From assembly GCA_024280945.1 (NCBI GenBank), contig JAMXLO010000116.1:1-64000 (forward strand): DNA of 64,000 nucleotides, in the 5' to 3' direction. Made by a program: the position numbers and the translations under genes. This document shows positions 44,886 through 53,334 of this stretch, in pieces; the stretch's first letter is position 1, and the number at the start of each line of letters is the position of its first letter. Below the pieces are notes generated by a model that was given only the letters and a program-made list of their open reading frames with translations, searched no databases and was not told where the DNA came from. The DNA is from Acetobacteraceae bacterium. GTDB taxonomy: Bacteria; Pseudomonadota; Alphaproteobacteria; Acetobacterales; Acetobacteraceae.

Positions 44886-44944
44886 GCTTCGAGCATAGCG
44901 GCGCCGAAGCGGTTGGATAGGGAGAAGGGAGGCTTGCCCAGGTC

Positions 44945-46255
44945 ATGAGGCGCGTTGTCCTGGCGAACGAGACCGACTGGGACGGATGGCGCAAGGCGAC
45001 GCGTTCGCTCGTTCTTGCAGGTGTCCCCCCCGAGGCGGTGCGCTGGGCTGTGCGCTCGCACGACGAGGACGGTGATCCGTTACGCGAAGAGCAAGGCAGC
45101 TTCGGCGTATCGAAGGCGCTGGTATCGCTGGCGTCCTTGGCGATCCAGGCGCGTGAACCCAGTCGCTTCGAATTGCTCTATCGCCTGGTGTGGCGCGCCA
45201 ACGCCGGCGAGCGTGTCCTGGAACTGGATGAGGATGAAGACGTGCGTCGCGCAAGAGGCCTCGCTTTCGCCGTGCGGGCGGAAGCGCATCGGATGCGCAC
45301 ACAGGTCCGCTATCTCTCCATCGAAGGGGCCGATCCCCACTTCCTCGGCTGGTACGAGCCTGCCCATTTCGTGCTTGAGGCGAATGCGCAGCTGATCGCT
45401 CAGCGCTTCTCGCATCTCGCCTTCTCCATCATGACGCCCGAGGGTGGGGCGCACTGGGACGGCAGTGAGCTGCGCTTCTCGCCAGGAGTTGCGCGCGATG
45501 TCGTGCGCGACGATGCAGGCCTGCGGTCGTGGTGGGGAAAACACCGTACCGGCTTGCTGCGGCATGCTCGCGTCGGTACCGCGATCGCGCCTGCCGAAGA
45601 ACTGGATGAGGAGCCGCGGCCACCCGATCTGCCACCGCTGGGGCCCGTGGTGCTGCCGCTGAAGCCCGACGACCCGCTGCAAGCGGCAATGCACGAAGCG
45701 TCGGATTGCCGTCGCTGCCACCTGTGGCAGCCAGCAACGCAGACGGTGTTCGGCGAGGGGCCGGCGCACGCCAAGGTGATCTTTATCGGCGAGCAGCCCG
45801 GCGATCAGGAGGACGTCATCGGCCGACCATTCGTCGGCCCCGCCGGTCAGATCATGGATCGCGCCATGGAGGAAGCCGGCCTCGATCGGCGTACCGTCTA
45901 CATCACCAACGCGGTCAAGCACTTCAAATTCGAGCCGCGCGGCAAGCGGCGTATCCACAAGACGCCGGAGACGCCCGAAATCCGCGCATGCCGGTTCTGG
46001 CTGGACGTCGAACTGGTCCGGCTGCAGCCGAAGCTCGCGGTGGCCATGGGCGGCACGGCGGCGCGCGCCATGCTCGGTCGCGCCGTCACCATCACGCGAG
46101 AACGCGGCCGGCCAATCGAGCTTGCCGACGGGCAAACCGCCTTCGTGACCGTGCACCCGTCCTTCCTGCTTCGTCTCCCGGACGAAGAGGCGAAGGCGCG
46201 GGAGTACCGCGCCTTCGTTGCCGATTTGCGCAAGATACTGGAGCTGATCGCCTAG
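44945..46255 (+). CDS. DUF4130-UdgX fusion: uracil-DNA glycosylase
   Basis: This 436-residue protein fuses an N-terminal DUF4130 domain (about 1-230) with a C-terminal UdgX-type uracil-DNA glycosylase (about 235-436). The hallmark R-I-H loop of UdgX is KRRIHKTPE, with His338 as the residue that in characterised UdgX forms a covalent bond with the abasic sugar. The Fe-S ligand motif CRRCHLW, the FIGEQPGDQED motif and the VHPSFLLR motif are also present. It is divergent from the S9 peptidase. The radical SAM partner often found next to it is not here. Confidence 0.93.
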   Translation: MRRVVLANETDWDGWRKATRSLVLAGVPPEAVRWAVRSHDEDGDPLREEQGSFGVSKALVSLASLAIQAREPSRFELLYRLVWRANAGERVLELDEDEDVRRARGLAFAVRAEAHRMRTQVRYLSIEGADPHFLGWYEPAHFVLEANAQLIAQRFSHLAFSIMTPEGGAHWDGSELRFSPGVARDVVRDDAGLRSWWGKHRTGLLRHARVGTAIAPAEELDEEPRPPDLPPLGPVVLPLKPDDPLQAAMHEASDCRRCHLWQPATQTVFGEGPAHAKVIFIGEQPGDQEDVIGRPFVGPAGQIMDRAMEEAGLDRRTVYITNAVKHFKFEPRGKRRIHKTPETPEIRACRFWLDVELVRLQPKLAVAMGGTAARAMLGRAVTITRERGRPIELADGQTAFVTVHPSFLLRLPDEEAKAREYRAFVADLRKILELIA

Positions 46256-46311
46256 TTGGTACCAGGAAGCACTGAACCGCTCAACAGCATGACGCTGGCT
46301 GGTTTGTGTCC

Positions 46312-46391
46312 GTCATTCCCGCGCAAGCGGGAATCCAGTCCCACCGCAAGTACCGGCCGACGGGCTGGATCCCCGCTTGCGATTGGATGAC
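46312..46391. repeat. Dispersed palindromic repeat, copy 2
   Basis: This copy has the same two-armed layout as the element at 18746-18825: GTCATTCCCGC at the left end, and ATCCCCGC followed by GGATGAC at the right. The right arm is slightly decayed. It lies between the convergent UdgX and response-regulator genes. Confidence 0.88.
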
Positions 46392-46426
46392 GACCGAGGT
46401 GCTCCAGGCATTGATTTCAGCAGGCG

Positions 46427-47149
46427 TTAGGCAAGCTCGGATGCGGGAACGCCTTCCGGGTCGAGCCGATATCCGCCCCCTTCCGTGACCAGAAGCCGTG
46501 CGTTCGCCGGGTCTGGCTCGATCTTTTGGCGTAGCCGATAGATGTGCGTCTCCAACGTGTGCGTGGTGACGGCCGCGTTGTAACCCCACACCTCGTTCAA
46601 CAGTACCTGCCGCGCCACCGAGCGCGTGCCCGCCCGATACAGGAACTTAAGGATCGCCGCTTCCTTCTCCGTCAGTCTGATGCGGCGGTTCTTCGCCGTG
46701 TCCTGCAGCAGCTTCGCCGACGGGCGGAACGTGTACGGCCCGATGGTAAAGACGGCATCCTCGCTGTTCTCAAAGATGCGCAATTGTGCCCGCAGCCGAG
46801 CGAGCAGTTCGTTCAGGCGGAAAGGCTTGGCAATATAATCGTTGGCACCGGAATCGAGGCCGCGCACCACGTCGGTTTCCGCATCCGAGCCGGTCAGCAT
46901 GACGATCGGCATCTTCTGGCCCTGTTTGCGCAGCCGTGTGCACAGATCCCGCCCGTCACCATCCGGCAGACTGACGTCGAGGATGACGGCGTCAAATCTC
47001 GCATCCCTGGCGCTCAGCTTTTCCTCGGCCTCGGCGATCGTGCCCGCCGATATCGCCGTGAACTCGCCGTCGACCGCCAGCTGATCGGCCAGTGTCTCGC
47101 GCAGCACGGCATCGTCATCCACGATCAGGATCGGTCGCTCTGCCGACAT
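46427..47149 (-). CDS. OmpR/PhoB-family response regulator
   Basis: The 240-residue product has a receiver domain with acidic pocket IVDDDAVLRE, phosphorylation Asp in AVILDVSLPDGDG and the conserved Lys in YIAKPF. A winged-helix DNA-binding domain follows (RIRLTEKEAAILKFLYRA, then VTTHTLETHIYRLRQKIEPDP). No histidine kinase gene is adjacent, so it is an orphan here. The inverted repeat at 47303-47318 upstream could be its own or another regulator's site. Confidence 0.93.
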   Translation of the reverse strand: MSAERPILIVDDDAVLRETLADQLAVDGEFTAISAGTIAEAEEKLSARDARFDAVILDVSLPDGDGRDLCTRLRKQGQKMPIVMLTGSDAETDVVRGLDSGANDYIAKPFRLNELLARLRAQLRIFENSEDAVFTIGPYTFRPSAKLLQDTAKNRRIRLTEKEAAILKFLYRAGTRSVARQVLLNEVWGYNAAVTTHTLETHIYRLRQKIEPDPANARLLVTEGGGYRLDPEGVPASELA

Positions 47150-47302
47150 CTCAGTTCACCTCTCCGTTCCTGGGCACGAACACGCCCATTTCGTTTTGCG
47201 CGCTATTACCGCGCGGCAGCAAAAAGCGCCACGGTGCGCGGTGCCGGCTTGGGAGTCTGGCGAGCATTATTCCTCCACCGCGATTCGACGCCTGGCAATG
47301 CG

Positions 47303-47318
47303 CTCACATTTCTGTGAG
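47303..47318. promoter_or_regulatory. 16-bp inverted repeat in the divergent RR/ribA-like intergenic region
   Basis: CTCACA-TTTC-TGTGAG is a perfect 6-bp inverted repeat with a 4-base spacer, the size of a dimeric regulator site. It lies in the 317-bp region 47150-47466 between the response regulator (minus) and the GTP cyclohydrolase gene (plus), which shows no gene. OmpR-type regulators usually bind direct repeats, so the cognate protein is open. Confidence 0.4.
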
Positions 47319-47466
47319 TCTAACCGAGACATTCGGGCCGCCCCGCCATATAGTCTGTCTACCAGGCATCACAGGGCAGGATACGCTCCGTCAGCCGGTC
47401 GACAGACAGGTTTGTCGGCAATCGTGACAAAAGTTGGCCGTCCTTGTTCCATATTCATGCAAGCCG

Positions 47467-48621
47467 ATGAAACATGTCCTTCCGACTGATCAAAACCCCA
47501 TGAACGGACAGGACAACACTGCGCCCGATGCAGATGTCCTGCGGCTGCGCACGGTCCACCGCGCGGCCGCTGACCTGCGGCGTGGGGCGCCGGTGATGCT
47601 TGTCGGCGAGCAGCCCCTCGTGCTGCTTGCCGCTGAAACGGCGGGTTCTCGCGGGCTCTTCGAATTTGACCAACTGGCTGGCGAGCCGCGCGTGCTGCTG
47701 CTCGCCGCGATGCGCGCCGCGGCCGTGCTGCACCGGCCGGTGGAGCACGGCGCGAGGGTCGTCGCGCTCAGGCTCGGCAAAGAGCTGCTGGCGCCGGGAC
47801 CCTTGCGGGGACTGGCCGACCCGACAGTCGAGGAGCTGATGCCTGGCAAGCCCGAAGAGGCGGCTGCGCCGGCCTTGGCACCAGCGGCGCTGATCCTGGC
47901 CAAATTGGCGAGGCTGCTGCCGGCGGTGCTGGCCGCGCCACTCGGTCCGACAGCGGACGACCAGGCAAAACAGCTTGACCTGATCGCTGTGCCGGCTGCC
48001 GATCTCATGAGCTACCCGAATGCCGCAGCAGCCAGCCTGCGCCAAATTGCCTCAGCGCGCGTTCCGCTGGAGAACGCACCGGACGCGAGAGTGATCGCGT
48101 TCCGCACCGAGGGCGCTGCGATCGAGCACCTGGCCATCATGGTGGGGCGACCCGAGGAGGCGGAGGCGCCGCTCGTGCGCATACATTCGGAATGTTTCAC
48201 CGGCGACCTGCTCGGCAGTCTGCGCTGCGACTGCGGCTTGCAGTTGCGCGGAGCGATCGCCCGGATGGCGGAGGAGGGCGCTGGCGTTTTGCTCTACCTC
48301 GCTCAGGAGGGCCGCAACATCGGCCTGGTCAACAAGTTGCGGGCCTACACGCTGCAGGACCGCGGGCTCGACACGCTCGATGCGAACAGGGCACTTGGCT
48401 GGGGCGCCGATGAGCGCAACTTTCTGATCGCCGCAACGATGCTGCAGGCCCTCGGGCTCCACCGGGTGAGGCTCCTGACCAATAACCCCGACAAGCTGAC
48501 AGCGCTTGCCGAGTGCGGCGTCGAGGTGGTCGGCCGCGAGCCGCACGCCTTTGCCCCGAACGGCGTCAATGACTACTATCTTGCAACCAAGGCGGAACGC
48601 TTCGGTCACCTGCTCGACTAA
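47467..48621 (+). CDS. ribA: GTP cyclohydrolase II (RibA) with divergent N-terminal domain
   Basis: The C-terminal half (about residues 180-384) is GTP cyclohydrolase II, the first step of riboflavin synthesis. The zinc site HSECFTGDLLGSLRCDCG and catalytic YLAQEGRNIGLVNKLRAY are clear, followed by LGLHRVRLLTNNP. The N-terminal about 175 residues occupy the RibB position but lack its acidic active-site motif, so they are probably a degenerate or different domain. Two starts are possible, ATG at 47467 and at 47500; neither has a good binding site. An L,D-transpeptidase gene follows one base later. Confidence 0.85.
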   Translation: MKHVLPTDQNPMNGQDNTAPDADVLRLRTVHRAAADLRRGAPVMLVGEQPLVLLAAETAGSRGLFEFDQLAGEPRVLLLAAMRAAAVLHRPVEHGARVVALRLGKELLAPGPLRGLADPTVEELMPGKPEEAAAPALAPAALILAKLARLLPAVLAAPLGPTADDQAKQLDLIAVPAADLMSYPNAAAASLRQIASARVPLENAPDARVIAFRTEGAAIEHLAIMVGRPEEAEAPLVRIHSECFTGDLLGSLRCDCGLQLRGAIARMAEEGAGVLLYLAQEGRNIGLVNKLRAYTLQDRGLDTLDANRALGWGADERNFLIAATMLQALGLHRVRLLTNNPDKLTALAECGVEVVGREPHAFAPNGVNDYYLATKAERFGHLLD

Positions 48622-48622
48622 T

Positions 48623-49126
48623 ATGCGTGCCATCGTCCATCCGAATGGCCGGCTGCTGACCGCTTCTGGCATGGTGTTCCGCGTGGCTCTCGGACGCGGC
48701 GGAGTCCGTGCCGACAAGCAGGAAGCGGACGGCGCCACACCAGTCGGACTGATGCCGCTTCGCCGGGTGCTGTATCGCGCGGATCGTCTGCGCGTCCCGG
48801 AATGCGTTGTGCCCACCGAACCGGTCGCACCCAGCGACGCATGGTGCGACGATATCGATCGCCCAGAATACAACCGGATGATCCGGCTCCCAAACGACGG
48901 ACACTACGAGGAGTTGTGGCGCCAGGATGGCCTGTATGACCTGATCGGCGTCCTCGGATGGAACGACAGCCCGGTGCAGCGAGGCCGCGGCTCAGCGATC
49001 TTCCTGCACGTCGCGCGCGCCGACTATGCGCCGACAGATGGCTGCATTGCTCTCGCACTCGGTGATCTGCGGCAGCTATTGGCCAGGGAACTCACCGAAG
49101 TTCTCGTCCTGAGTGGCAGCTCCTGA
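48623..49126 (+). CDS. L,D-transpeptidase-like (YkuD) protein
   Basis: The 167-residue protein has the YkuD fold: GGVRADKQEADGATPVG near the front and a catalytic region FLHVARADYAPTDGCIALAL, with His and the nucleophilic Cys in the T-D-G-C stretch (family consensus SHGC). No signal peptide is seen, so activity on peptidoglycan would need export by another route; this is a common small form in alphaproteobacteria. It is coupled to ribA by a one-base gap. Confidence 0.85.
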   Translation: MRAIVHPNGRLLTASGMVFRVALGRGGVRADKQEADGATPVGLMPLRRVLYRADRLRVPECVVPTEPVAPSDAWCDDIDRPEYNRMIRLPNDGHYEELWRQDGLYDLIGVLGWNDSPVQRGRGSAIFLHVARADYAPTDGCIALALGDLRQLLARELTEVLVLSGSS

Positions 49127-49286
49127 CAGGAAGCACTGCTTGACCCAGGCGTCGCCGGCTGCCCATAGTCGGAGCCATGTGGCAGGTGTATAGGCACGCG
49201 CGAATTATCGGCCCGGCGGCTCGCTGAGCCCCGGGATCCCCGACGCGACCCGACACCACTGAAGCGGCACCACCGCCGGACACACC

Positions 49287-52106
49287 ATGAACGACGCCCC
49301 AAGAGATGCCCCCGGCGACCCCGCCCAGCGCGACTATCGAGATACAGTCTTTCTGCCGCAGACCAGCTTCCCGATGCGAGGCGATCTGCCGAAGCGCGAG
49401 CCGCAGATTCTCGCCCGGTGGGAGAAGATGGACCTGTGGTCGCGCCTGCGCGCCGCCGCGCGCGGCCGGGAAAAATTCATCCTGCATGACGGCCCGCCCT
49501 ACGCGAACGGCAACATTCATATCGGCACCGCGCTGAACAAGATCCACAAGGACGTCATCAATCGCACCCGGCAGATGGCAGGCTATGACGCTGACTACAT
49601 CCCCGGCTGGGACTGCCACGGTCTGCCGATCGAGTGGAAGATCGAGGAGCAGTATCGCGAGGCGAAGAAGGACAAGGATGCGGTCCCGGTACTCGACTTC
49701 CGCGCCGAATGTCGCGCCTATGCTGAGCACTGGCTGGCGGTGCAGATGGCAGAATTCCGCCGTCTGGGCGTCGAAGGCAACTGGCGCGAACGCTACTCGA
49801 CGATGGATTTTTCCTCCGAGGCGGCGATCGCGGCCGAGATCTGCAAATTCCTGCTGAACGACGCGCTGTATCGCGGGCTGCGCCCGGTGCTGTGGTCGCC
49901 GGTGGAGAAGACCGCCTTGGCCGAGGCCGAAGTGGAATACCACGACCACACGTCGCACACCGTGTGGGTGCGGTTCCCGGTGGTGCAGTCGCCGAAGCAC
50001 GCCCTGAACGGCGCCTCGCTGGTGATCTGGACCACGACGCCCTGGACCATTCCGGGGAACCGAGCCATCGCGGCGGGCGCCGGCTTCGACTACGCCGTCA
50101 TGCACGTCGATGCCGTAGACGACGGTGCGCGCGCCAAGGTCGGCGAAACACTGCTCGTCGCGCTGGACCTGCTGCCACAGTTCTGCAAGGACCTCGGCGT
50201 CGCTGCGCATCACGTCAGGCACGTGTTCAAGGGCAGCGAACTCGCCGGCACGATCTGCCGCCATCCGCTGCGCGGGCAGGGCTATGATTTCGACGTGCCG
50301 GTGCTGCTGGGTGACTTCGTCACCACCGAGGCGGGCACGGGTCTTGTGCACATCGCGCCGAATGCCGGCGCCGACGACTTCGACCTGGGACGCGAGCACG
50401 GGCTCGAGGTTGCCGACACTGTCGGCGACGACGGAACGTTCAACACCTGGGTGCCGTTGTTCGCCGGCCTGCATGTCTACAGGGCGCACGACCAGGTTGC
50501 CGCCGCGCTGGACGACTGCGGGATGTTGCTGGGGCGCGGCAAGCTGGTGCACTCCTATCCGCACTCCTGGCGGTCAAAGGCGCCGCTGATCTTCCGCGCC
50601 ACGCCGAACTGGTTCATCCGGCTGGACGGTCCCGAGGGGATTCGCAACAAGGCGCTGGAGGCGATCGCGGCGACGCATTTCGTCCCCGAGCAGGGGCGCA
50701 ACCGGCTGGGCTCGATGGTGGCCAGCCGTCCCGACTGGTGCATCAGCCGTCAGCGCGCCTGGGGCGTGCCGATCACCGTGTTCGTCGACAAACGCAGCGG
50801 CGAGCCGTTGCGCGATCCAGGCGTGGTGAACCGCATCGTCGAGGCGTTCAAGGCCGAGGGCGCAGACAGTTGGTACTCGTCGCCGCCCGCCCGCTTCCTC
50901 GGCAATGACCGCAATCCGGATGACTACGAACAGGTGATGGACATCGTCGATGTCTGGTTCGAGTCAGGCTCGACCCACGCGTTCACGCTGGAAGCACGCA
51001 ACCTGCCATGGCCGGCGGACCTTTACCTGGAAGGATCGGACCAGCATCGCGGCTGGTTCCAGTCGTCGCTGCTGGAGGCGGTCGGCACCCGCGGCGTGGC
51101 GCCGTTCAGGGCGGTGGTGACCGATGGCTTCGTGATGGACGAGCAGGGACGCAAGATGTCGAAGTCCCTGGGCAACGTCACCGCACCTCAGGAGGTCGCC
51201 GACAAGTTCGGCGTCGATATCCTGCGCTTGTGGGTGATGATGTCCGATACCTCGGAAGACCTGCGCATCGGGCCGGAGATCCTCAAGCAGCAGGTCGAGC
51301 TGTATCGCCGCCTGCGCAACACGCTGCGCTGGCTGCTGGGCAGCCTCGCCGGCTTTACCGCGGCCGAGAGTGTCGCTTACGCGGACATGCCGGAGTTGGA
51401 GAAGTGGGTGCTGCACCGGCTGACCGAACTCGATGCGCGCATCCGTGCCTCCGTGCAGAGCTATGACTGGACCGGCGTCTATCCCGAGCTGCACAACTTC
51501 TGCGCCACGGATCTCTCGGCGTTCTACTTCGATATACGCAAGGACGCGGTCTACTGCGACCGGCCCGACGGTCTGCGCCGTCGCGCCGCACGGACGGTGC
51601 TCGATCACCTGCATCGCTGCCTGACCGCCTGGCTTGCCCCGGTACTCTGCTTCACGGCCGAAGAGGCGTGGTGTGCGCGGTTCGGCGAGGACGACAGCGT
51701 GCATCTGCAGTTGTTTCCGGAGCTGCCGTCCGAGTGGCGCAATGCTGCGCTCGCCGCGCGATGGGAAACCATCCGCACGATCCGGCGGCGGATCACCGTG
51801 CCGATCGAGGAGGCGCGCCGCGCCAACACGCTCGGTTCGTCGCTGCAGGCCGCCGTGGTGCTGCCGCTGAAGCCCGAACACGAACTGCTGCTGACCGAGG
51901 AGCAATGGGCGGAGGTCGCGATCGTTTCCAACGTAACCGTTGTGCCCGATCCGGAAGAGCCGCCAGCCACCATCAACGCAGCGCCCGGCAACAAGTGCGC
52001 GCGCTGCTGGCGTGTGCTGCCCGAGGTCGGCGCGCAGCCTGGCCACCCGGTGCTCTGCGCACGCTGCCGCGATGCCGTGGAGTCGGGCCTGGTCTGCCGG
52101 GCGTAA
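49287..52106 (+). CDS. ileS: Isoleucyl-tRNA synthetase
   Basis: This 939-residue class I aminoacyl-tRNA synthetase charges tRNA-Ile. It has the HIGH-type motif NIHIGTALNK (His78), the connective editing domain with WTTTPWTIPGNRAIA, and WCISRQRAWGVPI. The KMSKS motif is at Lys623 (RKMSKSLGN), and a C-terminal zinc site has CARCWRVLPEVG and CARCRDAV. The length matches the family. It is followed by two repeat copies, then lspA, the common proteobacterial order. The 49127-49286 gap shows no gene or riboswitch. Confidence 0.98.
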   Translation: MNDAPRDAPGDPAQRDYRDTVFLPQTSFPMRGDLPKREPQILARWEKMDLWSRLRAAARGREKFILHDGPPYANGNIHIGTALNKIHKDVINRTRQMAGYDADYIPGWDCHGLPIEWKIEEQYREAKKDKDAVPVLDFRAECRAYAEHWLAVQMAEFRRLGVEGNWRERYSTMDFSSEAAIAAEICKFLLNDALYRGLRPVLWSPVEKTALAEAEVEYHDHTSHTVWVRFPVVQSPKHALNGASLVIWTTTPWTIPGNRAIAAGAGFDYAVMHVDAVDDGARAKVGETLLVALDLLPQFCKDLGVAAHHVRHVFKGSELAGTICRHPLRGQGYDFDVPVLLGDFVTTEAGTGLVHIAPNAGADDFDLGREHGLEVADTVGDDGTFNTWVPLFAGLHVYRAHDQVAAALDDCGMLLGRGKLVHSYPHSWRSKAPLIFRATPNWFIRLDGPEGIRNKALEAIAATHFVPEQGRNRLGSMVASRPDWCISRQRAWGVPITVFVDKRSGEPLRDPGVVNRIVEAFKAEGADSWYSSPPARFLGNDRNPDDYEQVMDIVDVWFESGSTHAFTLEARNLPWPADLYLEGSDQHRGWFQSSLLEAVGTRGVAPFRAVVTDGFVMDEQGRKMSKSLGNVTAPQEVADKFGVDILRLWVMMSDTSEDLRIGPEILKQQVELYRRLRNTLRWLLGSLAGFTAAESVAYADMPELEKWVLHRLTELDARIRASVQSYDWTGVYPELHNFCATDLSAFYFDIRKDAVYCDRPDGLRRRAARTVLDHLHRCLTAWLAPVLCFTAEEAWCARFGEDDSVHLQLFPELPSEWRNAALAARWETIRTIRRRITVPIEEARRANTLGSSLQAAVVLPLKPEHELLLTEEQWAEVAIVSNVTVVPDPEEPPATINAAPGNKCARCWRVLPEVGAQPGHPVLCARCRDAVESGLVCRA

Positions 52107-52124
52107 TGCCAGCCAGCCCATCCT

Positions 52125-52163
52125 CCCCCTCCCCTTGCGGGAGGGGGGCAGGGGGAGGGGGCG
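52125..52163. repeat. CCCCCTCCCC/GGGGAGGGGG repeat, copy 2
   Basis: C-rich left part (CCCCCTCCCCTTGCGGGAGG) and G-rich right part form an imperfect palindrome just after the ileS stop. A nearly identical copy starts at 52191. Confidence 0.85.
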
Positions 52164-52190
52164 CGGCCCCTCGCCTCGTCATCGACACCG

Positions 52191-52230
52191 CCCCCTCCCC
52201 TTGCGGGAGGGGGGCAGGGGGAGGAGGCGC
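52191..52230. repeat. CCCCCTCCCC/GGGGAGGGGG repeat, copy 3, supplying the lspA binding site
   Basis: This second tandem copy ends GGGGGAGGAGGCGC directly before the lspA GTG. The GGAGG in its tail is the only ribosome-binding site visible for lspA. Confidence 0.85.
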
Positions 52231-52728
52231 GTGACCCACAACCGCCTGACGCTTCTCGGTGCCGGCGCCGCCCTGGCCGTGCTTGTCGCCGATCAGGTCA
52301 GCAAGTGGTGGGTCGTTGACGTGCTGCACCTGCCCCAGGTCGGACAGATCGTCCTGTTGCCGGTGCTGAACTTCACCATGGTCTGGAACCGCGGCGTCAC
52401 CTTTGGCCTGCTGACCAGCTACGGGCGCTCGAGCTATTTGCTGCTCGCCGCGGTCGCCCTTGCGGTGGTCATCTCCCTGGTGGTGTGGCTGCGCCGTGCC
52501 GAATCGCGATTGGTGGCGATCTCGCTCGGGGCCATCGTCGGCGGTGCGCTCGCCAACGTCATCGACCGGCTTCGCTTCGGCGCCGTGATCGACTTCATCC
52601 ACGCCCATGTCGGCGATTGGTCGTGGTACGTCTTCAACCTGGCGGACGCGGCAATCGTCTGCGGCGTGGCGGCACTGGTGATCGACAGCCTGATGCCGCG
52701 CGCCCGCCGCACCGAATCGGCCAGCTGA
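52231..52728 (+). CDS. lspA: Lipoprotein signal peptidase (signal peptidase II)
   Basis: LspA cleaves lipoprotein signal peptides before the lipidated Cys in the inner membrane. The 165-residue product has four membrane helices, DQVSKWW near the start and the catalytic Asp pair: Asp112 in NVIDRLRFG and Asp139 in FNLADAAI. The GTG at 52231 is the start; the frame is open upstream, but only through repeats and the ileS end. It follows ileS and precedes a DUF3035 lipoprotein, a likely LspA substrate. Confidence 0.95.
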   Translation: MTHNRLTLLGAGAALAVLVADQVSKWWVVDVLHLPQVGQIVLLPVLNFTMVWNRGVTFGLLTSYGRSSYLLLAAVALAVVISLVVWLRRAESRLVAISLGAIVGGALANVIDRLRFGAVIDFIHAHVGDWSWYVFNLADAAIVCGVAALVIDSLMPRARRTESAS

Positions 52729-52770
52729 GGTGCTTGCGGCGCGCTTCGTTCTGCGGTTAGAAAATCGCTG

Positions 52771-53334
52771 ATGCCGACTGCTTCGCGACAGTTTGCCCGG
52801 GTTGTGGCCCTGGCCGTTGCCGCTGCCCCACTGATGAACTGCAGCGGCGACCAGTTCGGCCGCACGTTCGGCTTCATCCGCGACGCGCCCGACGAGTTCA
52901 CGGTGACCACGCGGGCGCCGCTCGCGATGCCGACCAACTTCAACCTCCCGCCGCCGGTGCCTGGAGCAACCAGGCCGCAGGAGCAGTCGGAGCGCACCAA
53001 GGCGGAGTTGGCACTCGTGCCGCAGATGGCGCTCGGTGGCCAAACCCCTGGTGACAGTCCCGGACAGGAGGCTCTGGTGCAGGCGGCCGGCCCGCCGGTC
53101 TCATCCGCAATCCGGTCCGAGGTCGACCAGGAGGCCGCAAACGCACGACCGAAGCAGAGTGTCGCCGATCAACTCATCTTCTGGCGCAAGCCTCCGCCGC
53201 CAGGCGTCGTCGTCGATCCGCAGAAGGAAACGCAACGGCTGCGGGAGAACGCCGCACTGGGCCAGAACCAGAATACCGGCGAGACCCCGATCGTCCAGCC
53301 GAAGCAACGCGCGTGGCTGGACGGCATCTTCTGA
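52771..53334 (+). CDS. DUF3035 family lipoprotein
   Basis: The 187-residue product has a lipoprotein signal with lipobox LMNC (Cys about 24), followed by the family segment RDAPDEFTVTTRAPLAMPTNFNLPPP. A helical, Pro-rich remainder contains LIFWRKPPPPG. DUF3035 proteins are conserved beside lspA in alphaproteobacteria and lack a known function. It overlaps the start of the next gene by 22 bp. Confidence 0.88.
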   Translation: MPTASRQFARVVALAVAAAPLMNCSGDQFGRTFGFIRDAPDEFTVTTRAPLAMPTNFNLPPPVPGATRPQEQSERTKAELALVPQMALGGQTPGDSPGQEALVQAAGPPVSSAIRSEVDQEAANARPKQSVADQLIFWRKPPPPGVVVDPQKETQRLRENAALGQNQNTGETPIVQPKQRAWLDGIF

